Assembly (NCBI GenBank): GCA_028753945.1
Contig: JAPNXP010000010.1
Location: 6,017,042-6,081,041 of the forward strand
Length of the DNA: 64,000 nucleotides
DNA from: Hexactinellida sp. DTS-2022
Taxonomy: Eukaryota; Porifera; Hexactinellida
Direction: 5' to 3'
Made by a program: the position numbers and the translations under genes. This document shows positions 11,226-23,170 of the stretch, piece by piece; the first letter of the stretch is position 1; each line of letters starts with the position of its first letter. The notes under the pieces are model-generated. The model did no database searches. It saw nothing but the letters and a program-made list of their open reading frames with translations, and had not been told where the DNA came from.

Positions 11226-11419
11226 CAGTCAGGTCTGCTTATTGTGAACAAGATTTCGTCTGCTTAATATGAAGATTTTTTATTATGAACAAACCCTACG
11301 GTCCCAATTTAACAACTTACATAGGGTTTGTATTAAGTTGAGTTCGCTTATTATGAAGTCTCTCTACTGTGAACACAATTTTTAGTCCCTTGAATGTTCA
11401 TAATAAAAGAACCTGACTG
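11226..11419. mobile_element. Tigger-like MITE, family C (reference-quality copy)
   Basis: TA-flanked 194-bp element with ends CAGTCAGGTCTGCTTATTGT and the complement ATAAAAGAACCTGACTG. The core GGTCCCAATTTAACAACTTA is shared with copies at 7952, 21956, 52699, 53013 and 54475. Confidence 0.8.
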
Positions 11420-11467
11420 TAAATCTATTTCATTCATATATCTATTTATCCTTAGTTTAATTTGCAA

Positions 11468-11577
11468 AATAGTTGGCGAAACCTTTCCAATATAAAACCT
11501 GGCTTCGCAAAGCTTGAATTTGATGTTGAAAATGACCTGAGATTATATAGAAAGTTGTTGGCTGATATAAAATTAAT
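11468..11577. mobile_element. MITE family F, diverged copy
   Basis: Contains AATATAAAACCTGGCTTCGC and ends AGTTGTTGGCTGATATA, related to the GGCCAACACCTTTT…AAAAGGTGTTGGCC family best seen at 63510-63612. Confidence 0.55.
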
Positions 11578-11705
11578 TCCTTGTGTAAATTACTGCTTTA
11601 TTTGAACTCTTAATTTGTCACAAATTTCAAATATTTCATATCTAGACGACAAAAATAACATTATATCCTCAATCAAAACAACAACAATATCCATAGTAAG
11701 AACAT

Positions 11706-11828
11706 GGGCCATCAAACGTTACATAACGCTTCCAAGGTAATTATCCAATGTTTTTGTTTACAAACTGGTCAAAAGCGTGACATAGGGGCTGGGGGGAATA
11801 ATTTCCTGTAAAATTGCGTTATTTAACA
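11706..11828. mobile_element. Palindrome-ended MITE, family L
   Basis: GGGCCATCAAACGTTACATA at the left with GTGACATAGGGG internally resembles copies at 49421-49579 and 62640-62810. Between 11829 and the YTHDF start at 12282 I see nothing else. Confidence 0.45.
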
Positions 11829-12281
11829 TTTAATAATGTGATAATTTTCATAAATAATTATATATTTTTCTAAACATTCGTTCTAAAACATGCAAAGTAT
11901 AATCCTAGCCTTATTACCTACGATTTATGATCACATAATTTTTGTCCTTAAAAGTGATCGCGTTATTATCATCATTATTAATAATTACTAACATTAGTAG
12001 AAATAAGTTTCAATATAATTCACTAATTTATAATATCCATCCATGTTCTATTATTGTAAAAGAAACCTCAATTATATACTTATACAATAGGCATAGCATA
12101 AAGCCATTGTATATAATCACAATGAAGATTCCTAATACAATACTATAAGATATCAAATAATATATATAAACTTAGTATATCTCATAAATAAGTGTTTAGG
12201 ATAATGATATTTTTCTCTACTTGCTAAAAATAGGATATTTTAATTAGGCATTTTCTTTGATATTATATTTTTGCGTTTGCA

Positions 12282-15200
12282 ATGAGTAATACTTCAAAAT
12301 CACAACTTGATAGCAAAGCTTCAAGAAAACCTTTGGTGAGTTTTATACTATTTCTTTATGCCTATTCAGCGACTACTACCCAATCAAAACCCTTTCTATT
12401 ACACGGCTGTTTGCTATATGTTTATTAGGCCCCATAGGTTATTGAATGTCACAATAGTTTGACAGATGATATTGTGGTTTATGAGTGATAACTTATTTGC
12501 TTGAAAAATAGTAGGGTTCAATGATGTGATTGGAAATTATATTTCAATTTTCGTTATCCCTCACGAGATCATTTATCTTGCAAAATGCTTTTTGTTAATT
12601 TCAGTCATTTAGTTTCAAATTTTGTAACCGTTACAAAATGGGATGTACAGTATACTCCCGTTATAACGAAGTCGCTTATAACGAAATGGATAATTTCGCC
12701 CAGAGCACTAAATGCATTATTTATTATCCGCTTATAACGAATATCCGGATATAACGAAGGGATTCACAGGTCCCAAGCACTTCGTTATAACGAGAGTTCC
12801 CTGTAACTTCGTTATATATGTGGGTATTCACTTCATTACCTATATAACCTTATATGATATATACAGTGAACTCTCGTTATAACGAAGTGCTTAGGACCTG
12901 TAAATCCCTTCGTTATATCCGGATATTCGTTATAAGCGGATAATAATCAATGCATTTAGTGCTCTGGGGGAAATTATCCATTTCGTTATATCCGACTTCG
13001 TTATAACGGGAGTCTACTGTATTTATTATACGATATGATATATCGTGCTTACCTAGTATATTTTGATGTAATATCGTCATGGATCTATAAAATATTACAT
13101 CACTAATATGCATAGTTCAATTCCATTGTGTGTACACTATACGTACTCTTTGGCATTTTTTTTGTAGTCATTGTCGCTTTTTATGGGTCCGTTATTCAGA
13201 ACGAACAATTCTGAACTGTTAAATTGGAACCATATTTCCGTCTTCATAATAAAAATTATAAATTATTTTAGTTCCAAAAGTAACGTTTTGTGATAGTTCA
13301 GTTCTATAAATACCAAAGTCTTTTAACAAACATATTTATACTAAATGAGTGTTAATTATAGGCAAACCAAATACAGTAGATACAGGGGTCGGCAACCCTA
13401 GGCACGCGTGCCACTTATGGCACGCCAAGTGATTCAGCAAACATTTTCCGTGGTGACCATATTATGTTTTCTCTAAAAATAAATTATGTTTGGCACGCAA
13501 GGTCATAAATATGTTGACATTATAGGTAAACTGGCACACATCATTCAAAAGGTTGCCGGTCCCTGCAGTAGAACACCAGGGGACCGTCAAAATGTGTACG
13601 CCTTATCCGGAATTCGTATTAAATTAACCAATATTATTTGTATTGAAAAGGCTTTGAAGGGACTGAAATAGTGTTCGTATTAACCGTGTTCATACTAACG
13701 AGGTTCTACTGTACTTGGTTTGCCTATAATTAACAAGCGTTTTGTAGAAATATGTTTGTTAAAAGACTTTGGTATTTATATGAACTGAACTATCACAATG
13801 CGTTCCCTTTTGGGACCTAAAATCATTTGTAATATAGCAATTTTGCTATTAGGATAATTGCTCGTCATATTTACAACGTCAATTCGATTTATTGAATTTT
13901 TAGATATTTGCTAATTGTTGAAATCTTTCACGTAATCACATGCATTAAATTAAGCCGTAATACAAAACTTCATCTAATTTCCAGACATATTATAATTGCA
14001 TAACATTATATTTTATGTTAATATCGACGTATAAACAATTATGCTATTGTATAGTGAGCCACGAAGTAATTTTATTTCTTTGTATTTGAAATTATTAAGG
14101 TCATTAAATTGCTGCTTAATCACATGAAACTATTTGACCCTCAAAGCCATTTTATTATATACAATATTATCATGAATCCTAATAAATTAAAAGTTACAGT
14201 AGACTCTCTTTAATATGAATACTGTCGAAATTTGTTCATATTATCCGGAATTCGTAATAAGTAGAGTCACTTACATACATTTGTATAGGCTAGGGGAATT
14301 AATTAAACCTTGTACTCCTTAACCGATATTTCCCTTATCAGTGTTAATATTAACGAGAGTCTACTGTACTTTTAAATATGAAGAATCATGACATATTTAG
14401 ATAAACTTGTATGTTTGCATTTTGAGTGCCAAAGTTGAAGTAATCATTTTGGCGCACAAAATTCATCTTATTTTTTAGTCGCGTTTATTTATCATGGATG
14501 AAACGTTTATTATAGCGAGCAAGATACTATTCACAAATGCTAATTGGAACCATATACATTGTTAGTTCCTAATGAGAAAAAGCAACTTGATAAATATTTG
14601 AATCTCCAAAAATACTATAGCTTTAAACAGAGTTCTACAAATTTATAATTTTTTATCGATTACATAAATTACTTTTAAACAAACAACTTGTCATCTTTCA
14701 AATTTCAGGTTTCATTTTTTAGGCTCACAAATTTGGGTCAAAATTTGACTTTAAATGAATTTGGTTCCATGATAATGATATAAAAGTAGCAATTAATAAA
14801 TTGTTTTGTATACGGAATTAACAAATGAGTTAATTCAAATGGAAAACTTATTTTCCTGAAGCTTTATTCGTCGGAATTTAATCGCTTTAATGTTTTAATG
14901 TACATAAATAGGTTTAAAGCCGAATTTCGTTTGTAACAACACCAGGGGACCATCGAATTTGTTCCCTATATACGTAATTTGTATTATCCGGTATCACAAG
15001 GTTTCAAAAAGTCCTTGAAGGGGATCGAATATTTGTAGGTTTTAACAAGAACTAACCTACTAATGAGTCTTAGATAATAATCCAACGAAACTTAACGAAT
15101 TATGTTTTATTAATGGTAATGTATTAGCAAATGTTTCATCAGTTCCTTTATCTCTGTTGCTTTTGTATTAGAACCCATATTAATGGAACTATAACTATGA

Positions 15201-18200
15201 CCATATTTAATAACCGGTTTTCACTCAATGAATACTTGTTAGTATACTGTTGATATTCGTAGTTACCTTATACAAACAAAAATGCTAAATAAATTCCTTT
15301 AAAATTTGTTAAAACTACTTTCAAAACGTTTAATGGAATTTTTATAACTTCGTTATTTATTTAGATTTTCCATTTTTTACACTCTATAGTGGTGTTCGCT
15401 TAATAGTAAGTCGCATTTTGCACGAAATTTGCTTGCTAATAGGCGAACTTGCTATTAGAGGAACAGAATTAACACTAAATGCTTGCTTGGGGACTGAAAA
15501 TAACTTATTAATTGAGCAATTGCTATTAGGCGGACACCACTGTATATATTTACCATGTATGGGCATATTATATTGCCTTATTCAATCATTTGATCATTAA
15601 TTAATTCCATCAAATCATCATTTTTCTCCCACACTATATATTAGCAATCCCACTTAGCCAATCAATTTATAGCTTTGCTCCAGGTACTGAGTGGTTTAAG
15701 GCGTAGTATAAATATTGAATAATACTCCATACAAACGTATGTGGTTTCAATTTGATTCGTAACTATGTAATTATGTTAGATTTTAGCATTCCTTTATACA
15801 TCCTTGAAAGTTAAATTTAGAAATAATGTAGACCATCGTATTATATTACAACTTAAGGTCAGTCAATTTATAATGGAATATTATGTGGTATTAAAATGCA
15901 CTCTTATAACATAAATTAGAAAACCTTGTTATCATTATACTATTGAAATCGTTGAGAATTTATGTTAGAATATTCATTAGTTTTATTGATTTATCCATTT
16001 TCTCTTGGTGACATTGTAATAAATCGTTGATCATTGATTTGAATAATAGTAAACAGTAAAGGTGAATTTTGGTGTTGAGAAAACTCACCTTTTGAGTTCC
16101 ATAAAAATAAACAATAAAATAATATCTGATACTATTGGAATTTGTGGTCAGTTTCGTTTCAATCCTAGTCAATAATAACTTTTATTTAAGTTCCAATAAT
16201 AACTTTGATTTATATACATACCCTATATTAGGTAGCATAAGTGGAACTATATCAGGGTTTCATCCAGGCGCGAAATTTGAAAGGAAACTTGTCTAGGCGC
16301 GCAAAAATCGATAAGTGCTCCCATAGACGTAATACAAATTGAGTATTTTAGGCGCGTGTGAGCGCGCTCAAACTTAATATCGGCGCACAGAAAAATTTCC
16401 TGGATGAAAGCCTGAACTAAATAGTCTTTGTTCCTTGGTGGCGCCTAAATTTATTAGTTTACGCCTAATTTCTTACTTTTAGAAAAAAGTGTTCGTATAA
16501 TTACCTGAATTCGTATTATACGTGTTCCTACTAACGAGGTTCTACATGGGCGTAGCCATGGGGGGGCCTGGCCCCCCAAAAAAATTATACCTGGGCCCCC
16601 CAAATAAGGATAGATTGAGCTTTCGCTTACTCTATTGTAATTACTCATAAAAATAATGGCTCCCCAAAAATTTTGGTTGGCTCCGCCATGGCTTACTATA
16701 TATACGGCTGTGATGTTCCCGACTTGGCCTTCGAACAAGAAGACCAGTTTTAAATTTCATTCAAAGCTAAACCATGCCTTCTATTGTGGTTTATTGGATT
16801 GTATATGGGGTAACCAACCATTGTGAATCCATTGGAACCACTTTTGAGAATCTCAGATTTGTGGTTAAGCTATTTAGGCGCAATAAATAAAATAAATAAA
16901 AATTAGAATGTCGCCATTTTGTGATTTAGTAGCCTTTGGGGTGTGAAATATATCCCTATTTTAGTATTCCTATTACAAAATTATTAGAAAGTAGGAAGTA
17001 ACTGAAATTTATGATATTTGAATTTTTTTTTCATTTTACCAAAAATTGTTACCGTCATCATTAAATGGCGCCTAAATAGCTTAACCACAAATCTGAGATT
17101 CTCAAAAGTGGTTCCAATGGATTCACAATGGTTGATTACCCCATATACAATCCAATAAACCACAATAGAAGGCATGGTTTAGCTTTGAATGAAATTTAAA
17201 ACTGGCCTTCTTGTTTGAAGGCCAAGTCGGGAACATACACAGCCGTATATATAGTAAGCCATGGCTACGCCCATGAAGTTCTACTGTAGTATTCGTATTA
17301 ACCGTGTTAGTACTTAGTAAGTAAGTTATACTGTAGTACTAACGAACTAAGTACAGGGCCGTAGCCACCAAAATCAAAGTGGTCAGCTTATTCTGACCAA
17401 CCTGACCAGTGGCTACGGCCCTGAAGTATGTTCTACTCTACTGTAGTGTTCATATAACCGTGTTAGTAAGTAGGTTCTACTGTAGATTATGTTCTACAAT
17501 TTACTGTATTGTATAGCCTGTGTCAGGTGAGCCTAGCTCCTCTGCGCAGAACCAATCCAGTCCCTCCCGCTCCTCAACAGAGAGCTCTCCGGACTCCACG
17601 CGTCGCAACGCAGACAACAACCCCTACAGGAAATACAGTGAGTACACCTATAGTATACTAGGCCATACAGGCTATAGGATATATAGTTATAGTTGTACGG
17701 TTATACAATCAGACTTGGTTATACGGTTATACAGTTATAGTAACCTGTTATACGTGTACTGTTAAACAATTGTACTATTAAACGGTTATACTGTTATACA
17801 GTTATAAAATTAAACGGTTATACGTACAGTAGATGTAGGATATAAGCACACCGGTTATAAGAACATTATGTTGGAAAGCGGTTGCCATATACCCTATACA
17901 ATTTATGTCGCTTATAAGAAGATGCCGGTTATAAGCACGTTAAGTGCAGTTCCCGACGATGTGCTTATAAGTTATAACCGGCATCCACTGTATATGGCAA
18001 CCGTTTTCCAATATAATGTTCTTATATCTGATATTACTGTACGGTTAAACAGTTATATAGTTAACCGTGGCTCTATAAAGCGGAATATACTGTAGTTGCA
18101 TTATAATATTATTATAGACCCATATTATAGATTATACCTTTATATACTGACTCTTTCTAAACCAAAGTCAATATTCCTTCATTCTAATAGTTGTACTCTT

Positions 18201-21200
18201 ATAAGAAATACTTTCTTATTTTATACATGATCAGATTACAGTTCTGTTATTTGAAACTAATTGTTTGTCATTCATTTTATTTCAAAATTTCTGTTCAATA
18301 GAAGATAGAACTGAGAAAGAATAACTTTCAATTATTTCAAAGCTAATTCTTGTCTTTACAATTTCTATAACTTGATTGATGCCGTACAAAGGACTATTTA
18401 GTGCATGCTATTCATTCATACACCAGATGATTGTTTTACAAAGTTTCATTCGAATTCTAACTAAAATAGTTAGTTTATAAACATTTTTCATAAAAAATCG
18501 CATTTTTCCCTCCCAAACATTAACTTTTATTTTATAAATTATTCACAAACAAATGCCTACTGATTTACATTACCATTCTGTTTGACAAGCTAGGATTCTA
18601 TTGGTTAGACAGATAGGCCTATAATCTATGAAATTGGTAGGCTACCATACGCAGGATCAGTACTATTACCCGACAGACAGAATGAATAGGTCGCCGTACT
18701 ACTATTCAGGTTCCCATCACAGCTCTATGGAGTCACTCGCTTCACAAGATTCCATTCAACAGGTTAGAATGAATTCCAGATAATTCTAGAGAATTCTAGA
18801 AGTATTTATATATTATTTTGTAATAGGCTCTCAGTCTAATTCTTTGCTTATAGGAAATACTAATTTTATAATGAGAATCCTTATATAGAGCTGAGCTCTA
18901 GTAGAGTTCAGATTTTTTCCCATACTAAAAGCCCAGGCTTACTTTCTAAAGGTCAATTTCAAACTCTGGGAAAAACTGACCTTTTCAGTGCCTGAATACA
19001 CATACTGAAAAACTGAACTCTACTAGAGCTGAGCTCTATATAAGTTATTTGTTTTATAATTTATGAATTCGTATACAGTGAACTCTCGATATAACGAAGT
19101 GCTTGGGACCAGTAAATCCCTTCGTTATATCCGGATATTCGTTATAAGCGGATAATAATTACAAGTTATTGTATTTAGTGCTCTGGGGGAAAATATCCAT
19201 TTCGTTATATCCAACTTCTTTATAACGGGAGTTTATTTGTTACGTTTGTTTATGCATACACACATACCTAAAGTTGAAACTGGTTTTTCTAACTACAGTC
19301 TGTTCTCTCTAATTCTCTCTAATCCCCAGATGATGCCTCCCTACACGCAGCAGTTCCTGGTCCCCAGTCCTCACTACTTCTACTCCCCCCAGCCCTACAC
19401 GGAGGGGATATTCACACTAGAGCCCATCATGCACGGACACCCCTTCTCGGTGCAAACGGACACGCAGATGTATGCAGCCCCGCAAATGACACAAGTTTGT
19501 TGTTGTTGTTGTTGTTTATAGGAGAACCTCGTTAATAGGAACACGGATAAGGGAAATATCGGATAAGGAGTACAAGGTTAAATTATTCCCCTAGCCTATA
19601 CAAATGTATGCTAGTGACTCCGGTTAAGCTAACTCTGGTTAGTTCGAATTCCGGATAATACGAATTTATTAAGACGCCCTTGGTGTTCCTATTAATAGAG
19701 TCTACTTGTAAGAACCTCGTTAGTAGGAACACCAGGGGACCGTCTTAATAAATTCGTATTATCCAGAATTCGTATTAACCAATATCATTTGTATTAAAAA
19801 GGTTTTGAACGGGACTGAAATAGTGTTCGTACTAACGAGGTTCTACTGTAAACAAATCACCTGGTTATAAAGTATACGGTATATCTATGTACAGTCGAAA
19901 CCGGTTTATTCTGACTCGGGTTATTCTAACTTATCGGTTTATTCTAACTATTAGTCATACAATCTTTTGTAAGAAATTCCTATTTTACTAATATTTTTCA
20001 TCGTTTTTTCTAACTATCGGTTTTTTCTTACTATTTTTATCTGAAAAGAAATGGTTAGAAAAAACCGGTTTGAACTGTATCTATTAACTGGTTATACTAT
20101 ACATACTCTCCTAACCCTAGGTGCTAATCCCTGACATGTCCCCCCACTACGAGATGCAGCCCCTTATGGTCCCCGTGCACCCAGCAGACTTCCCAACAGA
20201 CCCCGCGCGTAGCTACCACATAGCGCAGGTACCCGACACAACCATGGATGCCGGATATTCGGATATCCCCCTGAGAGTGGGGTACTATGCACAGACACCC
20301 ACGGGCGAACACCAGGACATGTACAGACACAATATCGGTAGGTGATTCATATAGTCAACTCCCGTTATAACTAAGTGGATATAACGAAGTCGTTAAATGG
20401 TCCGGAAATCCTTCTATAATATTACATTATCAAAACTTCGGTTACAACGAAATTCCGCTTATAACGAAGTCATTTAAACACCATAGTCATATTAGAGTAT
20501 ACAGTAGATACCGGTTATAAGAACACAATATTGGTAAGCGATTTGTATAGTCAACTCCCGTTATAACCAAGTGATTCGTAATCAGAGTCGGCCATGGGCC
20601 AACATTTGTGACCACAACTACTGTACAATACACACTCTGTATAACTATATAACTACTGTATACAATAAACTCTCTAAATCCCTATATCTATATAACTAAT
20701 CCGGAATTCGTATTAACTGATATCATTTGAATCGATACGAACCCTGTAGGTGTTGGTAACCACTGGCCCAGCCCTCCACAGAGTTCCCAAAGAGAGACTC
20801 AGAGATTATCGAATAATAATCTGAGACGCGAGAAGAGACCCGAGTCAGCTGACAGCTCTTATTCTGGCGCGCATAGCGATAGCAACCAGTACTCATCCAG
20901 GTATGTGGGATTAGCAAATGGTTTTTTTAAGGCCGATCTTGGTGTAAATTTTGCACAAAGATTTTTTGGAGTTACACCACGATTATGGGTCGGCCGCGGC
21001 CGCTGCAGTGTTGAATTACATCAAGGCCTCAACCTTAAAAAAAACCCTGGATCATCAACCAATGGTTTAAATGTATTAGTGTGTTTACTTAATACAAGGA
21101 ATTATCCAGGAGCGCGAGACGCTCCTTTTGGAGTATGATTTTTCGGAAAATTTGGAAAATTTTTGATCACTGTATTAGGCGAGCGCCAAGCCAATAGGAT

Positions 21201-22402
21201 TGTTCTATATTTCATAGAAATTTCATAGAAAATCTCGATATTTCATAGAAAATTCACAGAAAATTTCGATATTTCAAACAAAAAATTGAGAAAAAAATCC
21301 CGATTTTGTCGGCAGCAATATTATAAGTGAATCGATAGACCAATAGGATTGTTTGCTAGCAACTTCTATTTATAGCCGGCTATTTATAGGTACACACGGA
21401 GGTCTCGTGATTCTAATTCCAACCAATCAAATGGTTCGGATGTAATATCGCGTTTGAAGCGTCATTTCAATCCCAAAACTTTGGATGGAATTTCTCTCAA
21501 AGACGCAAGATTTTTTGTAATAAAAAGTTATTCCGAACAAGACGTTCGACAGTCGATTCGTCACGAAATATGGACAAGCACTGAGATCGGAAATAAGCGC
21601 TTGGATAATGCATTTAGAGAGCAGAGAGATAATCCTATTTATCTGTATTTCAGTGTGAATGCCAGCGGGCATTTCTGTGGAGTTGCACAAATGACTACAG
21701 AAGTCGATCTATATACACACACTGGAATATTCTCACAGGTAAGTATAGTAAAACCTCCAAAAGTGAACACCTCCAAGAAATTAAGAACTCCAAAATATGA
21801 CACTTTTTCTCGGTCCAAAATTTCCCCATTGCTTTAGACACACGTTATGATAAATAATGTAAAGTGAACACCTCTCAAAAGTTAACGTTTTGGTTGGTCC
21901 CCAGGGTGTTCACTTTCTAAAGGTTTTACTGTGTACCATACATATACTGTATATTGTCAGGACATATGTGACCATTCAAGGGAAAAATTGTGTTCATAAT
22001 AGAGAGACTTCATAATAAGCGAACTCAACTTAATACAAACCGTATGTAAGTTGTTAAATTGGGACCATAGGGCTTGTTCATAATAAAAAGTTTTCATATT
22101 TAATTTCATTTGCCTTAATTTTTATATTTTATATTTAGGAAAAATGGAAGGGGAAGTTTCGTGTGAAATGGTTGTTTATTAAAGACGTTCCAAACCAGCA
22201 TTTACGTCGCGTAAAACTCAGCAACAACGAAGGGAAACCTATTACAAACTCTCGGGATTGTCAGGAAGTTCTATACGAACAGGGTGTCGATAGCATGAGG
22301 CTAATATTGGAATATGCTTCTTCCACTTGTATGTTGGATGAATTGGAATATGCAGACTTGAACGAGGATATGAAGAGAATTGCGAAAAAGGTAGCTTTAT
22401 AA
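12282..22402 (+). CDS. YTHDF: YTHDF-family m6A RNA reader, eight exons
   Basis: Model: 12282-12335, 17532-17640, 18641-18762, 19330-19494, 20121-20337, 20750-20900, 21390-21738, 22139-22402; phases agree, 476 residues. The N-terminal half is low-complexity, rich in Pro/Tyr/Ser/Gln (SPYYYSGSHHSS, PPYTQQFLVPSPHYFYS), as in YTHDF proteins that phase-separate. The last two exons are the YTH domain: ARFFVIKSYSEQDVRQSI…EIWTSTEIGNKRLD…PIYLYFSVNASGHFCGVAQM…GIFSQ-EKWKGKFRVKW, then DVPNQHLRRVKL…ITNSRD. It binds m6A in mRNA in the cytoplasm. The cage Trp of WTST and the Trp of EKWKG are kept, but the Trp expected in GVWSQ is Phe. Exons 2-6 are much GC-richer than their introns. Exon 1 is the least certain part; a splice at AAG near 22390 could give a different short tail. 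Confidence 0.88.
12648..13019. mobile_element. Two Tigger-like MITEs, family B, in inverted orientation
   Basis: 12648-12803 begins CAGTATACTCCCGTTATAAC and 12864-13019 ends with the complement ATAACGGGAGTCTACTG. Each is a near copy of the other on the opposite strand (shared core CAGAGCACTAAATGCATT). Located in YTHDF intron 1; together they could form a long hairpin in the pre-mRNA. Confidence 0.8.
13240..13845. mobile_element. Three-level nested insertion: foldback > family A MITE > hAT MITE
   Basis: The outer arms (about 13240-13373 and 13714-13845) are long inverted repeats (e.g. GGTTTGCCTATAATTAACA; AAAGACTTTGGTATTTATA). Between them lies a family A element starting CAGTAGA at 13374 and ending ACGAGGTTCTACTG at 13712. 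That is interrupted right after CAGTAGA by a 183-bp hAT-like element, 13383-13565, with ends CAGGGGTCGGCAACC and GGTTGCCGGTCCCTG; CAGTAGA is repeated after it, as expected for a target duplication. Confidence 0.75.
14197..14366. mobile_element. Tigger-like MITE, family A
   Basis: TA-flanked. Ends CAGTAGACTCTCTTTAATAT and AATATTAACGAGAGTCTACTG are complementary; internal CACTTACATACATTTGTATA is shared with other long family A copies. Confidence 0.75.
14935..15050. mobile_element. Decayed family A MITE fragment
   Basis: AACACCAGGGGACCATCGAA and TAATTTGTATTATCCGG match the family A interior; ends are lost. Flanking intron sequence to 15386 shows nothing else. Confidence 0.4.
15387..15544. mobile_element. 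Tigger-like MITE, family H
   Basis: TAGTGGTGTTCGCTTAATAG at the left pairs with CTATTAGGCGGACACCACTG at the right, TA at both sides. Both strands are open over ~60 codons only because the element is a palindrome. 15545-16252 has no recognisable feature. Confidence 0.75.
16253..16414. mobile_element. hAT-like MITE, family G
   Basis: Ends CAGGGTTTCATCCAGGCGCG and TTCCTGGATGAAAGCCTG are inverted. Flanking octamers AACTATAT and AACTAAAT differ at one base, consistent with an 8-bp target duplication. GC-rich ends with GGCGCG blocks. Confidence 0.75.
16545..17275. mobile_element. Large foldback element (about 200-bp arms) inside a family A MITE
   Basis: CATGGGCGTAGCCATGG at the left and CCATGGCTACGCCCATG at the right close an element whose arms (16685-16885 and 17055-17250) are inverted copies, e.g. 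CTTAACCACAAATCTGAGAT. Flanks AGGTTCTA and AAGTTCTA resemble an 8-bp target duplication within a family A terminus (GAGGTTCTACTG). The left part carries a further GC-rich insertion (GGGGGGCCTGGCCCCCC). Confidence 0.75.
17354..17423. mobile_element. 70-bp minimal hAT-like MITE
   Basis: CAGGGCCGTAGCCAC at the left and GTGGCTACGGCCCTG at the right are perfect inverted repeats; AAGTA flanks both ends. Only ~40 bp lie between the arms. Confidence 0.7.
17827..18093. mobile_element. Composite of family D MITEs
   Basis: Starts CAGTAGATGTAGGATATAAG and contains the family core CGGTTGCCATATACCCTATA, GCAGTTCCCGACGATGTGCT. The right side continues with GTTATACGGTTATA-type repeats. Lies in YTHDF intron 2. 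No further feature is seen to exon 3 at 18641. Confidence 0.65.
19076..19233. mobile_element. Tigger-like MITE, family B
   Basis: CAGTGAACTCTCGATATAAC at the left, TTATAACGGGAGTTTA at the right, with the CTCTGGGGGAAAATATCCAT core. In YTHDF intron 3. Confidence 0.75.
19520..19849. mobile_element. Two adjacent family A MITEs
   Basis: 19520-19708 (GAGAACCTCGTTAATAGGAA…) is directly followed by 19709-19849, which ends GTACTAACGAGGTTCTACTG. Both carry the family interior (ACACCAGGGGACCGTCTTAA). Confidence 0.75.
19892..20077. mobile_element. Tigger-like MITE, family K
   Basis: TA-flanked with ends CAGTCGAAACCGGTTTATTC and AAAAAACCGGTTTGAACTG. Internal TTATTCTAAC/TTTTTCTAAC repeats. Only copy recognised in the window. 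Confidence 0.7.
20354..20470. mobile_element. Family B MITE, shortened
   Basis: AGTCAACTCCCGTTATAACT to TTCCGCTTATAACGAAG, in YTHDF intron 5. Fragments of families D and B follow at 20500-20575. Confidence 0.55.
21747..21931. mobile_element. Tigger-like MITE, family E, next to a YTHDF splice donor
   Basis: AGTAAAACCTCCAAAAGTGA at the left and TTCACTTTCTAAAGGTTTTACT at the right are inverted (core TTAGACACACGTTATGATAA). The element starts about 8 bases after the exon 7 donor at 21739. Confidence 0.75.
21956..22105. mobile_element. Family C MITE, inverted
   Basis: GTTCATAATAGAGAGACTTC, CAACTTAATACAAACC and GGACCATAGGG match family C. It fills the rest of YTHDF intron 7. Confidence 0.7.
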
Positions 22403-22440
22403 ATACACTTGTATTAAGCTCAGTTATAAAGAGTTTTATA

Positions 22441-22594
22441 GTAGAACCTCGTTAGTAGGAACACGGTTAAAACGAACACTATTCCAGTCCCTTCAAAGCC
22501 TGTTCAATACAAATATATTGGTTAAATACGAATTCCGGATAAGGCGAACACATTTTGACGGTCCCCTGGTGTTCCTACTAACGAGGTTCTACTG
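22441..22594. mobile_element. Tigger-like MITE, family A
   Basis: GTAGAACCTCGTTAGTAGGA to CTACTAACGAGGTTCTACTG, 39 bases after the YTHDF stop. 22595-23170 shows only AT-rich sequence. Confidence 0.75.
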
Positions 22595-23170
22595 TAGTTG
22601 TCTAACGAGAGTCAATTGTAGAACTTTTTGGTATCCATTTTTTAAAATTTTTGAGGAAAACTGACCTTTTTCGGCGCCTAATTTATTATTAGATAAACTG
22701 AACTTTATATCATCATATAATTTCCAATTTATATTATTTTTTAATTTCCAATTTTTTTTCAAAAATTTGTCACTTTTTTCTTCATTTTTAACTATTTTAT
22801 ATATTGTATATTGTTTCCTGTAGGATCGTTATAGTACATGAAAAGTGATTTAGATACCAGAGGGACGGTTAGGGTAATACAAGATGTATTGGAGTCGCAT
22901 GACTTGAAATTACAGCTCCCAATCGATCAGCTATTTTTATACCTGAGCTATGTTAATACATTTTTACATACAATATATTGTCCTATCATTAGTATTCACT
23001 ATTAATCTCTCCTATCACATTATCTATCTAGTTATTGTTGGTAATTGCATGAGATTTGTGTTATGCTAATTATGTTATTACTTAGAGTGAGTGAGTCTTC
23101 TTATTTCACATTTTCTCAAATGGGTTGAGGAAATGCTTTAATGGGTTTTATAAAAGGGATTATTTATATT

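Noticed and set aside
11942-12148. Open frame of 68 codons upstream of YTHDF
   Set aside because: Very AT-rich, no start context, no recognisable domain.
13486-13671. Open frame of 61 codons
   Set aside because: Lies across the nested hAT/family A MITE in the YTHDF intron; no conserved features.
15384-15600. Overlapping open frames on both strands
   Set aside because: Produced by the palindromic family H MITE.
16454-17175. Two similar minus-strand frames
   Set aside because: The two arms of the foldback element at 16545-17275; similarity is due to the inverted repeat, not to a gene family.
17868-18095. Open frame of 75 codons
   Set aside because: Composed of family D MITE sequence.
20905-21138. 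Plus-strand frame with GC-rich NotI-like sequence (GCGGCCGC)
   Set aside because: Falls in YTHDF intron 6; no homology, and exon 6 to 7 splices cleanly around it. The GCGGCCGC is not evidence of a cloning scar by itself.
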